64,000 nt of DNA, taken from the NCBI RefSeq assembly GCF_019703515.2, contig NC_059374.1, positions 16,809,095-16,873,094 on the forward strand, in the 5' to 3' direction. The first letter of the stretch is position 1, and every line of letters begins with the position of its first letter. Below, in pieces: positions 54,644 to 64,000 of this stretch. The notes below the pieces were generated by a model. It had not been told where the DNA came from. It did no database searches and worked only from the letters and a program-made list of their open reading frames with translations. The position numbers and the translations under genes were made by a program. Source of the DNA: Myxocyprinus asiaticus. Its lineage: Eukaryota > Chordata > Actinopteri > Cypriniformes > Catostomidae.

Positions 54644-55866
54644 AGGAACAGTTCATCCAAAAATGAAAATTCTGTCATTATTTAACCTGCCCCATAATGA
54701 TCCAAACCTTTATGCTGTTATTATTTTAATTTTTTTCTTGTGGAACACAAAATAATTATTTAAAGAATATTTATGCAGCTCTTTTCCATACAACAACAGT
54801 TTTAGTGACCACAGCTGTCAAAATCCAAAAAGGATCAAACCCCCCCCCCCCCCCAAAAAAAACAAAAAAAAAATACAAAATAGTGCAGACAATGCATGTG
54901 TTATATTCCAAGTCTTCTGAAAACATACAATAGCTGTCTATGAGGAGCAAATCAGAATTGTGCTTGTTAGTCATTGAAAATCTCTCCTTTGCTGCAGTTC
55001 TCAAATCTCGTTCTCCATTCCACATATTCGAACTGGCATGCCTCGCTCGGTTACAACACACAAGAACACAAATTTTTTGTCTATTTAGGAGCGTGAACTG
55101 TCCTTGTCAACATAGTATTATGACAACTCATAATAATTTGTCCGAGATGGCAAAGTCTACAATTTGATCAACATGAATACAACTCCTTATTCACAAGCTC
55201 CTCGCCCAAATGCAGGTATTTCACAAGCAAGTAAGTTTGTTCAATAATCATCAAAACAAGTAAGTACAACCACCGTATGGAGCATGAAGAAGAATTTGTA
55301 TGAATGAGCCACCAACCCTGCGCCTGTAAATAGTTTATTTTGGCTGTTCTTGCGCAATTGAAGGAAAACAAAAACTAATATTATGTACCTTAAAAACATA
55401 ACATTAAGTAATTTTTATTTTATGTTTAGATATTTATATTTTCCGGGAGGCAGTTCATTTATTTTTTTCCTCGCACACATCAGTGTCTTCCTGCCTGCGC
55501 ACAGCAAACAAAACTTGTCCCGTACCGCACTCTGTTGCGTTGGGTCCCCCGGGTACCGCGTGAGTACCGCTGGAGTGCAGGCCCTCTAGTCAGGGGTTAA
55601 AATTAGGAAAAATCTGAATAACTTTTTTTGTTGGTTCATTTATTTTGCTCTATGGGAGTTAAAGTTGTACGCGTTAGTCGTAGAAAAATTCTTACGATTT
55701 TGCAATCTCGTAGTTTTATTATGACTTGTCATGAGAGCAAGTTGGTCATTGTACTGGAAAAGCCCAGCGTGTAGATTTTTCTAAATTTGTATTGCATGTT
55801 TCATAGAAAATATAATTCCATAGAGATAATTATAAAATAATTTTCATTTGGGGTGAACTATTCTTT
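54644..55866. mobile_element. non-autonomous DNA element with Angel-type termini
   Basis: Left end AAAGGAACAGTTCATCCAAA followed by ATGAAAATTCTGTC; right end, reversed, AAAGAATAGTTCACCCCAAA then TGAAAATT. These inverted ends resemble the abundant zebrafish foldback elements (Angel-type); the family name is tentative. The inside is non-coding, includes a C-run and A-run (54840-54873), and may hold further insertions (about 55060-55600). No clear target duplication. Confidence 0.6.
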
Positions 55867-55867
55867 A

Positions 55868-57521
55868 ATGTAATTTCACATGATAAATTACAGCCTGAGG
55901 TTACAATTGCTTGTGTCTTCACTTTGTGTGCCTGTTAACAAATGACTAAGTTCAGGCATAAAACTCTACATGGCAAGCTGCTAGGTTCTTTTAACTTGTT
56001 ACCTGTTGCCCCTTATTCCTTGACTAGCCCTTTTAACACTCTCCGTCCTTTACATAACCCCATTTCACTGCGAGGACACCAGATTCCCCCGTTGTTTTTC
56101 ACACTTTCCTCATGTTTTTCTGTTGTTTATTATTTAACATAAATGCCTTCCGCTGTCTGATGCCACACCCACTATTTCTGTATCCTGCTCACCCTGCCAC
56201 AATAGATATAGATACAGTATATACATACAATCAGTATAAAATATATTCCAAATGCTGAAAAAAAAAAAAAAAAAAAAAAAAAAAACAATTTCTAAAAAGG
56301 CCCTGGATCATGTGTTTGTCCTGTAAATCACTAAAAAACACCAGGGCTAACAACAGATCTGCTAATTACTTGAAAGACTTTAAGAATAAATTATTGTTAG
56401 ATATAAAAGGAATCTAGTTTTTAACACGATTTTCCAATTAGACAATTTGGCAGGGTCCTTTGCTGTTCTAATCCCCTTAAGATGTCACAAATGAAAAAAC
56501 TTGACTGCCAGATGATGCTGCTGCATTCTTAAAGAAAAAGGCCTAAATGAAATCCCACAGCCTTGAAGTGAACAGTAGGGATCCTAAACAGCAAAGTCCG
56601 CTCCTGTTTTTCCTTTTTCATTCATCTCTATGGGAAATAGTGTGGATTGAAGCGACAAAAGTGACAGCCCTATCCCCCACAGAAATCTGTTGTCATGTCA
56701 GCTGACCTAGATATATTATCATATAAGTTTTAAAGAGCCTTTTGTTGCACTCACCTGCCAAAATATGTCAGAGAAATGCCAGCCACCAAGCTTGGAAAAA
56801 AAAAACTAACTCCTGATCCCACAGCACGCTGGATTTTATTCACGACATGCTAATGAGGTGACCTTGTCCTGCATCATTCCCTGGCGAAAGGGATCTTGGT
56901 TGAATGACACAATCACCAATAGGCAAAATAATTTTTCATGTCATCTTTGAATTATGCATAGCACTTTAGAGATTGGCTGTGATTAGATGCATGAGGCATC
57001 GAGTCTCTGTTATCTCATTTCCTGTTTGCTGAAATAGGATAACAATATCAAGGTACAGAATCAGAGAAAACATTTAAATGTGACTTTTTTCCATAAATAA
57101 TTGTAAAGGGCAAGTATACTGATCTATTGTAGATTACATGGTTTGTGATCTGACTCATATGTATCCTCCTGAGACCCCCGCATGACTTGTGTGTGCATTT
57201 TCCATTATTTATTTTTTTTTATTTGTAACTAGTAGCACCTAATAAACAAGCAAAAAATAAAAATAAAAACAATTCTAGAGCAAATAGTTTTCCTAAAAAT
57301 TGATGTCCTCATATGTGGACAGCAGGACTAAGTTATGAAATTTTAAGAAATACCAAGCTATAGAAAGTCATCAAATAGTTTATTATGTGTCCAGGAGTGT
57401 TGTTTATTCATGTTTTTGCGACATTATAGACATTACAGCTGATTTTCTAGAAAGATGAATACATAATTCTGATTAAAAGTAATGGCCAGCATCATCAAAT
57501 CACTGCCAATCATGTTAAAAT
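55868..57521. other. unassigned DNA
   Basis: No gene recognised. A 25-base A-run lies at 56261-56285. A pyrimidine-rich stretch (56000-56140) looks like part of an old LTR but lacks definable ends. Confidence 0.45.
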
Positions 57522-57786
57522 TAGGGCTGTCAATCAATAATTTTTTTTAATTGAATTAATTACATGTTATGCCGATTAATTTATCAAATTAATCGCAATT
57601 GGTCGCATATATAAATATTTGCTTAGAAAGCCCCTCAAATAACAATAATTCAATAAATAATGATTAAATACTTATAAATAGTTATATTTAAATCGTTATA
57701 AATAAAATATATATTATACAAAAATAATATAGATTATTAAAATGCATTACATCATTGTGGCACACGAGTAAAGCATTAAAAAAGAC

Positions 57787-58106
57787 AGTAACACTTTACA
57801 ATCTACGGTTCCATTTGTTAACATTAGTTAATATGAACTAACAATGCGCAATACTTTTACAGCTTTTATTAATCTTAGTTAATGTTAATTTCAACATATA
57901 CTAATACATTTCTCAAATCAAAAGTTGTGTTTGTTAACATTAGTAAATGCATTATGAACTAACATGAACTTACAATCAACAGTTGCATTTTTATTAACTA
58001 ATATTAACAAAGAATAAATGCTGTAAACAATATATTAAGTGTTTGTTCATGATACCTAATACATTAACTAATATTAACGAATAGAACCTTATTGTAAAGT
58101 GTTACC
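57787..58106. mobile_element. 320-bp MITE nested in the hAT element
   Basis: Ends AGTAACACTTTACAA and TTGTAAAGTGTTACC are inverted repeats. It is flanked by a perfect 8-bp duplication AAAAAGAC (57779-57786 and 58107-58114). The inside is AT-rich with many GTTAACATTAGT-type words. It is a hAT-type MITE very common in cyprinid and other fish genomes. Confidence 0.9.
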
Positions 58107-58532
58107 AAAAAGACAATTCAAAAAGTGGCTTTAATATGCAATATTTTGTTTAGTTCCATATTATTCAACTTATGTCATCTGCCTATCATTGGCCTAAAGT
58201 TCACACAATACATTTTGCAAATTAATTCGTCAATCAGTCCAAGATAGATTTATTACGAGGGCTTTTCTAAGGACGCATCAATGCACACCTGCGTCAGACG
58301 CTTTTGGAGCGTCTCGTTTGCGTTGCGTCATAAACATACTGTTTTTAGGTCGCTGTGTCAAGTTAAACATAGTTTGAAGCTTAGAAAAACAAGTCTTGAG
58401 ATCCCTGCATTCGTATTTGCGCTCCATCAAGCTGTTTGAATGCAAGAACGTGTTCTCATCTTGTTTTGTCTTCTGTCGGTGAGTGTGGTTTGTTCTCTGT
58501 ATAACCGTGTTGCCCAAACAGCTGAAGTTTCG

Positions 58533-58550
58533 CTTACTGCCCCCTAGAGA
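58533..58550 (-). promoter_or_regulatory. CTCF-like motif inside hAT element
   Basis: On the minus strand CTCTAGGGGGCAGTAAGC, close to the CTCF core AGGGGGCRSTA. It lies in the transposon interior. Weak by itself. Confidence 0.3.
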
Positions 58551-59149
58551 AATCAGATGGTACTTCAAGCTTGAATTGCTCAGATGGAAGGAATATTCCT
58601 TATCACAGTCCGGGGACATGATTACTTGCGTTTTGTTTTTAAACTGTTATTTTTTATATAATTAATCACACTGAATTAACGTGTTAAATTGACAGCCCTA
58701 GTTCAAATAAAATTTTGAATTATAATGAATCTATGTACTGATTACCATTGTCCCATGTTTAACAAACATGTTGAGTGGTCCAAACATCATCTGAAGCCTG
58801 AAACTGAACTTTTAGTCAGACTTTAGGAGTGGATGCACTTATTTAGAGCAGCATGTCAAACGAAAAACTAGAGACGCTACTCTTTAGTCAAGTCAAGTCA
58901 ACCTTTATTTATAGAGCAGATTTAAAAACAACAGAAGTTGACCCAAAGTGCTTTACAGATCAAACAAACAAAATGACAGAGTGATATAAAAACAGATTGA
59001 TTTAAAGTTAAATATAAACATAATAAAATAAATAAAAACATTTAAATACAACATCATGTATTTATCCATTTCAAACTATTCAATGATCTATTCAAAAGCT
59101 ACAGAATAAAAATATGTTTTTAAAGAAGATTTAAAAATGGCTAATAATG

Positions 59150-59557
59150 GGGGTCCTGTGTACCTCAGCGAGTATTGATGATGACTACCACCCCTAGAGT
59201 CACGAGTTCGAATCCAGGGTGTGCTGAGTGACTCCAGCCAGGTCTCCTAAGCAACCAAATTGGCCTGGTTGCTAGGGAGGGTAGAGTCACATGGGGCAAC
59301 CTCCTCGTGGTCGCGATTAGTGGTTCTTGCCCTCAGTGGGGTGCGTGGTAAGTTGTGCGTGGATTGCAGAGAGTAGCATGAGCCTCCACATGCTGGGAAG
59401 CTCCGCGGTGAAATGCACAACGAACCATGTGATAAGATGCGCAGATTGACCGTCTCAGAATCGGAGGCAACTGAGACTTGTCCTCCACCAACCACGCCAC
59501 CACAGGGACCTACTAAGTAGTGGGAATTGGGCATTCCAAATTGGGGAGAAAAGGGGA

Positions 59558-59592
<35 letters not shown>
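59150..59592 (+). repeat. tRNA-derived SINE inserted in the L2 LINE
   Basis: Flanked by GCTAATAATG (59140-59149) and GCTAATGATG (59593-59602), a 10-bp duplication with one mismatch. The head has GTACCTCAGCGAGTATTG (A-box region) and CACGAGTTCGAATCCAGGG (B box). The tail has GAATTGGGCATTCCAAATTG, GGGGAGAAAAGGGG and an (AAAT)n run (59566-59590). Same family as 29375-29770 in the other orientation. Confidence 0.88.
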
Positions 59593-59602
59593 GCTAATGA
59601 TG

Positions 59603-59905
59603 AAGCTGACCTCACATGGAAAGGGAGACTATTCCATAGATTAGGACCTATCACAGAAAAGGCATGGTCACCCTTAGATCTATAGCGGCAATGAGGGACC
59701 CTCAATAGAAGTTGATCAGAAGACCTGTGCGCTCTGGTGGGAGAGTAAGTATGTAGAAGGTCACTGATATATTGGGGCACAAGACCAGATAGTGCCTTGT
59801 AGACAAAAATCTGAATTTTAAAATCAACTCTGAATTTCACAGGAAGCCAATGCAGAGATGCTAAAACCGAGGAAATGTGATCCCTCTTTCTTGACCAAAC
59901 AGGTC
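59603..59905 (-). pseudogene. L2-type pol C-terminal region
   Basis: Reads SLHWLPVKFRVDFKIQIFVY, KALSGLVPQYISDLL, SSDQLLLRVPHCR and GDHAFSVIGPNLWNSLPFHV, the conserved end of L2/Rex-type pol after the thumb domain. It is open over about 100 codons to the SINE border and would continue beyond it at about 59145. Confidence 0.85.
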
Positions 59906-60207
59906 AAGAAGAGGTTTCTTAACAGATGCACTTTTGTTGGCGCTGCGCCCATGGAAGCTGTTCACAGAAATCAATGCCATGGTGTTTGGTCACATGACTC
60001 CTTGTGTCAGAAGTTGAACCCTTAAATGACTCTTTAGAGTGTTCTGAACAGTATGCAATGGGTTTAAATGCATTAAAATTATGTGTTGCATGTAGCAAAT
60101 CTAAAATAGCAAGTCCTCGCATGAGGCCAGGGGGTTGCACGAGGGTATGACAGACATCGAGACGTGGTTCTAAACTGGCGTGTCACAACCCAAAAATGGG
60201 TCATAGG

Positions 60208-60680
60208 TAGGGCTGCGTGAAATATAGAATTTTCACAATATAATCGAAATGGTTTTCCTGACGATATAAAATAAAGCAATATCGTGAATATCCCAATGAT
60301 TTAATTTGCTTTTAATAGTAGTTTTGCACAAATTGTTATTTCACAAAAACTTTTTTTTTGTTAAAATATATAAAGGTTAATAATGCTTTTATTATTGTAA
60401 ATAAAATCTAAATATAAAAGTGCATATCAATGAAAATGATTTAATCTCATTCATTGTGTTCATTTAATGAAAAACTGTAATGAAACATGTCTTTTATTTA
60501 ATAGATTTTTATAAAATATTGAATTTACCTCACTACAGTCGCTGTTTGGATGAAATGATGGTTCCTCTAATTTAAAATGTTTTCAGATCAAATACATAAT
60601 TATCAAGATGTATATTGAATACCGTCAATAGGCTGAAAACAATCGAGATACAATTTTTGTAGCCATATTGCCCAGCACTA
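60208..60680. mobile_element. hAT-type element relic with 8-bp duplication
   Basis: Left end TAGGGCTGCG and right end, reversed, TAGTGCTGGGCAATAT. Flanks GTCATAGG (60200-60207) and GTCACAGG (60681-60688) match at seven of eight bases. Non-coding, AT-rich. A fragment with the same interior (GGCCGAAAAATATTGAGA) recurs at about 62265-62295. Confidence 0.82.
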
Positions 60681-60688
60681 GTCACAGG

Positions 60689-61492
60689 TCCGTTCTCAAA
60701 GGGTTGCAAACAGTGAAAAAAACAAAGCTAGATGTGAAAATAAAAAAAGTATCTATCAATATAACAATGCATGGTTAGAAAAGCAAAATAAATAGGCTTA
60801 TCAACTTTTGAGGGGAGAGAAAAAGCTTCCCATGTATTTTATTGTTGTTGGCAAAATCAAACTCTGTGGTATTTTGGCGCAAATTTACCTATGACTTGGT
60901 AATATGACTAATACTAATGGAATAATTATCCCAGTGTTGTTTCATGTATTAGTATGGTAAAACACACTTCTGCTATTGTTTATGCACTTACAAAATTGTC
61001 AATTTTTCTGTTCAGCATATGTCTGTTTTACACATTGTTGGGTATATGCAGTTCAAGTCATTTTAATACATCTCAATGTTTTATTTTATGGACATTTTTG
61101 TTTACTTTTGTACAAATAGCAATTATATTACTATATTCATGCAATTCCAAACATTTAAAGCCACTTAAAGTTATTATACCTAAAGACATGACACCATATC
61201 ATAGAAATAGAGGTGACAGCGTTTCACCAGGTTTTGTAATGAGAAATTTTGTAAGCTGTAAAATATACTCTGACACTACAGTGCACTTTTAGTGTTCTGC
61301 CAAAATAAAAGCTCCAGGTGTAAGTGAAGTCAGTATATTACTATTGTATAAAATAAATCCTCAACATGATAGTAATAATTCAGTATCATATTATAATAAT
61401 ATAACTGACTGGTCAATAATAAATAATTTTCAACTGGGTTCCAAAATATAAGTGAGTGAAGCTGTGTTTTTTATTCACCAAAAAATATGAAT
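60689..61492. other. unassigned AT-rich DNA
   Basis: No element or gene recognised. The open frame at 60954-61292 (112 codons) has hydrophobic runs but no known domain and lies in AT-rich sequence. Confidence 0.45.
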
Positions 61493-61511
61493 TATATATA
61501 TATATATATAT
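61493..61511. repeat. (TA)n microsatellite
   Basis: Pure TA run at the left border of the LTR fragment. Confidence 0.85.
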
Positions 61512-62110
61512 CACGTTCCGGTCACCTTGTCAGGTTGGGGTTCTGCCTGACAGAACTGTGACAGTATCGGCCTGCCTCTGTGTTTTGTGTACCTCTTTTG
61601 TGTGAGCATGGGTCTGGTTGTTTGGGACCACCGTGCGCGTGTTACCACCGTGCGCCCTCCGGTGATGTCATGGTCCTGTCAGCCTGTCAGGTTGGGTTTT
61701 GTCTAACGAGGACCATGACATCATTGTTCCTGTCTGTCTTGTGTTTCGTGTTCATGCTTTGTGTGGGCACATGGGTCAGGAGGTGGGTTACCGCAGTGTG
61801 CGAGTTGCCACCGTGCACCCTCCGGTGATGTCATGGTCCTGGCACCTTGCCAGGTTGTGTGTTTTGTCTGACGAGGACCGTGGCATCATCGTCCCTTGTC
61901 TTTGTCAAAGCGGGTTTTTTTGTCAAAGGTGCTGCTGGCATGCTGAATCAGCATTTCCATGGGAACCCTGATTGTTTCCACGGGAACGCTGATCATTACA
62001 ACATTCAGCAGCGAGCAGCACCTGACCCTTGTTTGTTTCCCTGCTTATTTATATCCCTTCGTGTGTCATGTCTGAGGTTGGATCATTGTTACTGTGTGTC
62101 AATGTGAATA
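61512..62110 (+). mobile_element. LTR fragment with two tandem U3-type units
   Basis: Begins CACGTTCCGGTCACC after the TA run, with no clean TG start. A unit of about 165-170 bp starting near 61637 (CCACCGTGCGCCCTCCGGTG) repeats at 61808. Each unit carries TGATGTCATGGTCCT and, 50 bases on, its inverse. A TATTTATATCCC box near 62045 follows and then the LTR fades out. It resembles the U3/R part of a fish gypsy LTR; the 3' part and any internal region are missing. Confidence 0.55.
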
Positions 62111-64000
62111 TTTGCTGGCAAGCATTAACTGTACTCTCATGTTCTGCTTAGCCTCTGATCGCCTTCGCCTGTACTGTTGCCCAATTCCTGTGGCTGAATT
62201 GGAAATTACTATTTTAAATAACTTTTATGTAATTTTTGAGCTATCTAGATATATATTCAATATGATCAACAGGCCGAAAAATATTGAGAGAGAATTTTTT
62301 TGGAGATTAAATTTAGAGGAACAGAAATACTATGAAACTACCTGAGGTATGTTCAGCTTCTGGTCTCCTCAATAAAACATCTTAATGCTAGCTAAATAGA
62401 CATAAACAAGCATGACGCTGATAAAACTAAAGCTGCAGAACATCGATAAGGCTGAACTGTTGGAAGGAGTGTGGATGCAGAAAAGGGAATTTAGGGCAGC
62501 ATTCCAGTTCTGATGAGCATTCCGAAACAGTTTGAGCTTGTGCACAAATCCATAGATCCAATATAATTAAAATATATATTTATTTATCACACATATACAG
62601 TGAAAATCTTTTTTTCATATATCCCATGCTAAGCTGTAAGCAGCTCTAAAAAATTAAACACGTTTTATATATCCAGACTAGATTTAATCATAGTCTGATA
62701 GTAATAAATCAGAGTCTGTATCAATCATATACTACAATATTCTGTGAAATCTGTCAACTGGCATAAATTCTTGGCTCGACTTGGCTCAATTGCAAATCGG
62801 GCTAAAATCGGTATTAAAGTGGGGTAGTGTAATACAGCCTTAAGTCACTGTCATCTGGTTTAAAATGTAACCAACATTCTGGGTGCCTGTTTTCTCCAAG
62901 CTTTTTCCATTCTCTTCCTCACCTTACAATGGTGAAATGAGCTCCCAAACACATGTAGAACTGTTCACATTCACACTTTATATCTCAACCGAAGACACCT
63001 TTCAAACAATATTTTTTTAAATGTTAAGGGAAAAAATATTTTAAACCCTTAACTTATTGCACCTACAAACCAAACCTAACACGACTTCCTCTCTAAAACC
63101 GACTGGAAACCCTCTAAGCATTATGTTCTTTTTGGCACCTTTTGGCTTTGACTTTCTATGTGATTTGTGCCTCATGCTGCTTGCTAGAGTAATTGCCACA
63201 AGCACTTTTGTGCATGTCACTACAGTAAGAAAGTAGATGCCAGAAAGATGAATGTAAATGTAAATGCAAAAAGTGCCGTTAAAATGTCCTTCGAAGTAGA
63301 ATGTTTTACAGAACAGCTTATGGCATACCTATCACTCACAGTGAAGGGTATACGATACCAGGTGATAGATTTCACAGTGAACAGGAAAGTTGACATTTAT
63401 CTATAGCCTCTCTGAACTCTTAGCTCTATTGCAGTGGTGAAGATGCTTCACTTTGCTGGTCTCTCACTCTGTCCTCTACTTTATTCTTCCTCAAAATACT
63501 AAAAGGTCTAAATGTGGGACAAGGTGGGCCGTACTAAATTTATAATTCAGTCTCAGCAAATCCCCAGAGCTTTTGGTGCCAATTCCACATAAAAAACAAA
63601 ACCAAAAAAAAAAAAAACAATTTGTTTTTATTTTTTATTTTTTGGAAGTGGAAGCTGCTCCATTGTAAAATATGAAGTAAGAACTAGAAAGAAAACTTGG
63701 TTTAACACACAGCACTGCTCAACTAATAGGTATCAAAATAATTTCAAGAACTCACACTTTAGAACTAAAACGAGCTTCTCTCATAGCGCTTTTGAATGTT
63801 CAACTGATGTCAAGATTTTCACTGCTGAATGACTTAAATTTCAGGTTTATTGTTTTTTAAACTTTAACCTGTTGGGTTTGACTTTACTTTGCTTATATTA
63901 GTTCACATTTACCATATAGTGTGCTGTTCAAAATTGTTCATAATGTTGACAAATTATACTGTACATTTTTATAATATGTTAACATTATTAACTATTTTTT
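62111..64000. other. unassigned AT-rich DNA to the window end
   Basis: No gene seen. It contains a small fragment of the 60208-type hAT (about 62265-62295) and an A-run at 63604-63617. The end of the window does not cut a recognisable element. Confidence 0.45.

Larger units (their letters stand above)
57522..58700. mobile_element. hAT-type non-autonomous element with 8-bp duplication
   Basis: Ends TAGGGCTGTCAAT and ATTGACAGCCCTA are exact 13-bp inverted repeats. Flanks are GTTAAAAT (57514-57521) and GTTCAAAT (58701-58708), an 8-bp duplication with one mismatch. There is no transposase. A second MITE is nested at 57787-58106. Confidence 0.88.
58886..59935 (-). mobile_element. L2-type LINE 3' end, interrupted by a SINE
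   Basis: Minus-strand, 5'-truncated. The tail, read in reverse, has GTAAAGCACTTTGGGTCAAC and TATAAATAAAGGTTGACTTG, a typical fish L2 3' end. The RT C-terminal region lies at 59603-59905. A SINE at 59150-59592 splits it. Confidence 0.82.

Noticed and set aside
60954..61292. 112-codon open frame with hydrophobic segments
   Set aside because: AT-rich DNA readily gives Phe/Ile/Leu-rich frames; no domain, no promoter or splice context seen.

Overview
This window looks like gene-poor, transposon-dense DNA from a teleost fish, most likely a cypriniform (carp/minnow-type). The reasons are the DIRS elements, the tRNA-derived SINEs with typical cyprinid heads and tails, L2-type LINE tails, several Tc1 families, hAT and PIF/Harbinger miniature elements, and abundant (TG)n, (GATA)n and (TA)n microsatellites. 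I found no convincing host exon, no cellular tRNA or rRNA gene and nothing prokaryotic. Every protein-coding match belongs to a mobile element, and almost all are broken by stops, frameshifts or deletions.

Layout. 1-1958: minus-strand L2/CR1-type LINE running off the left edge. 2875-6821: DIRS copy 1 (plus). 6870-7330: Tc1 tail and a SINE. 8697-10053: non-autonomous hAT with a perfect 8-bp target duplication. 10180-10568: LTR copy carrying a Tc1 end. 10660-11498: Tc1 relic. 11802-16416: DIRS copy 2 (minus), with a 1.84-kb solo LTR in its terminal repeat and an in-frame gag-tyrosine recombinase fusion. 16568-17459: collapsed gypsy-like element. 20249-24440: endogenous-retrovirus-like element without env. 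24600-27240: Ty3/gypsy element with integrase before reverse transcriptase (Gmr1-like order). 27415-28440: L1-type LINE 3' end. 29375-29770: SINE. 31409-43854: a nest in which a hAT contains a PIF/Harbinger element, which contains DIRS copy 3, which is interrupted by about 5.5 kb of compound satellite and hairpin DNA. 47138-48465 and 50821-52389: two Tc1 elements. 52836-53155: solo gypsy-like LTR. 54644-55866: large palindromic-type DNA element. 57522-58700: hAT with a nested MITE. 58886-59935: L2 LINE 3' end with a SINE inside it. 60208-60680: hAT relic. 61512-62110: LTR fragment with internal tandem repeats. Stretches between these show no gene.

How the parts relate. The three DIRS copies complement one another. 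Copy 1 keeps gag and RT/RNase H but lost the recombinase core. Copy 2 lost RT/RNase H and joined gag to the recombinase C-terminus. Copy 3 keeps RT/RNase H and recombinase but its gag-RT region is replaced by satellite DNA. Their inverted terminal repeats carry TATA boxes pointing inward from both ends. Target-site duplications give a relative order for many insertions: the solo LTR is younger than DIRS copy 2, the SINE at 59150 is younger than its L2 host, and the MITE at 57787 is younger than its hAT host. Best candidates for something unusual are the satellite/hairpin block at 36839-42384, the gag-recombinase fusion at 14712-15386, the integrase-first gypsy element and the long-LTR family.
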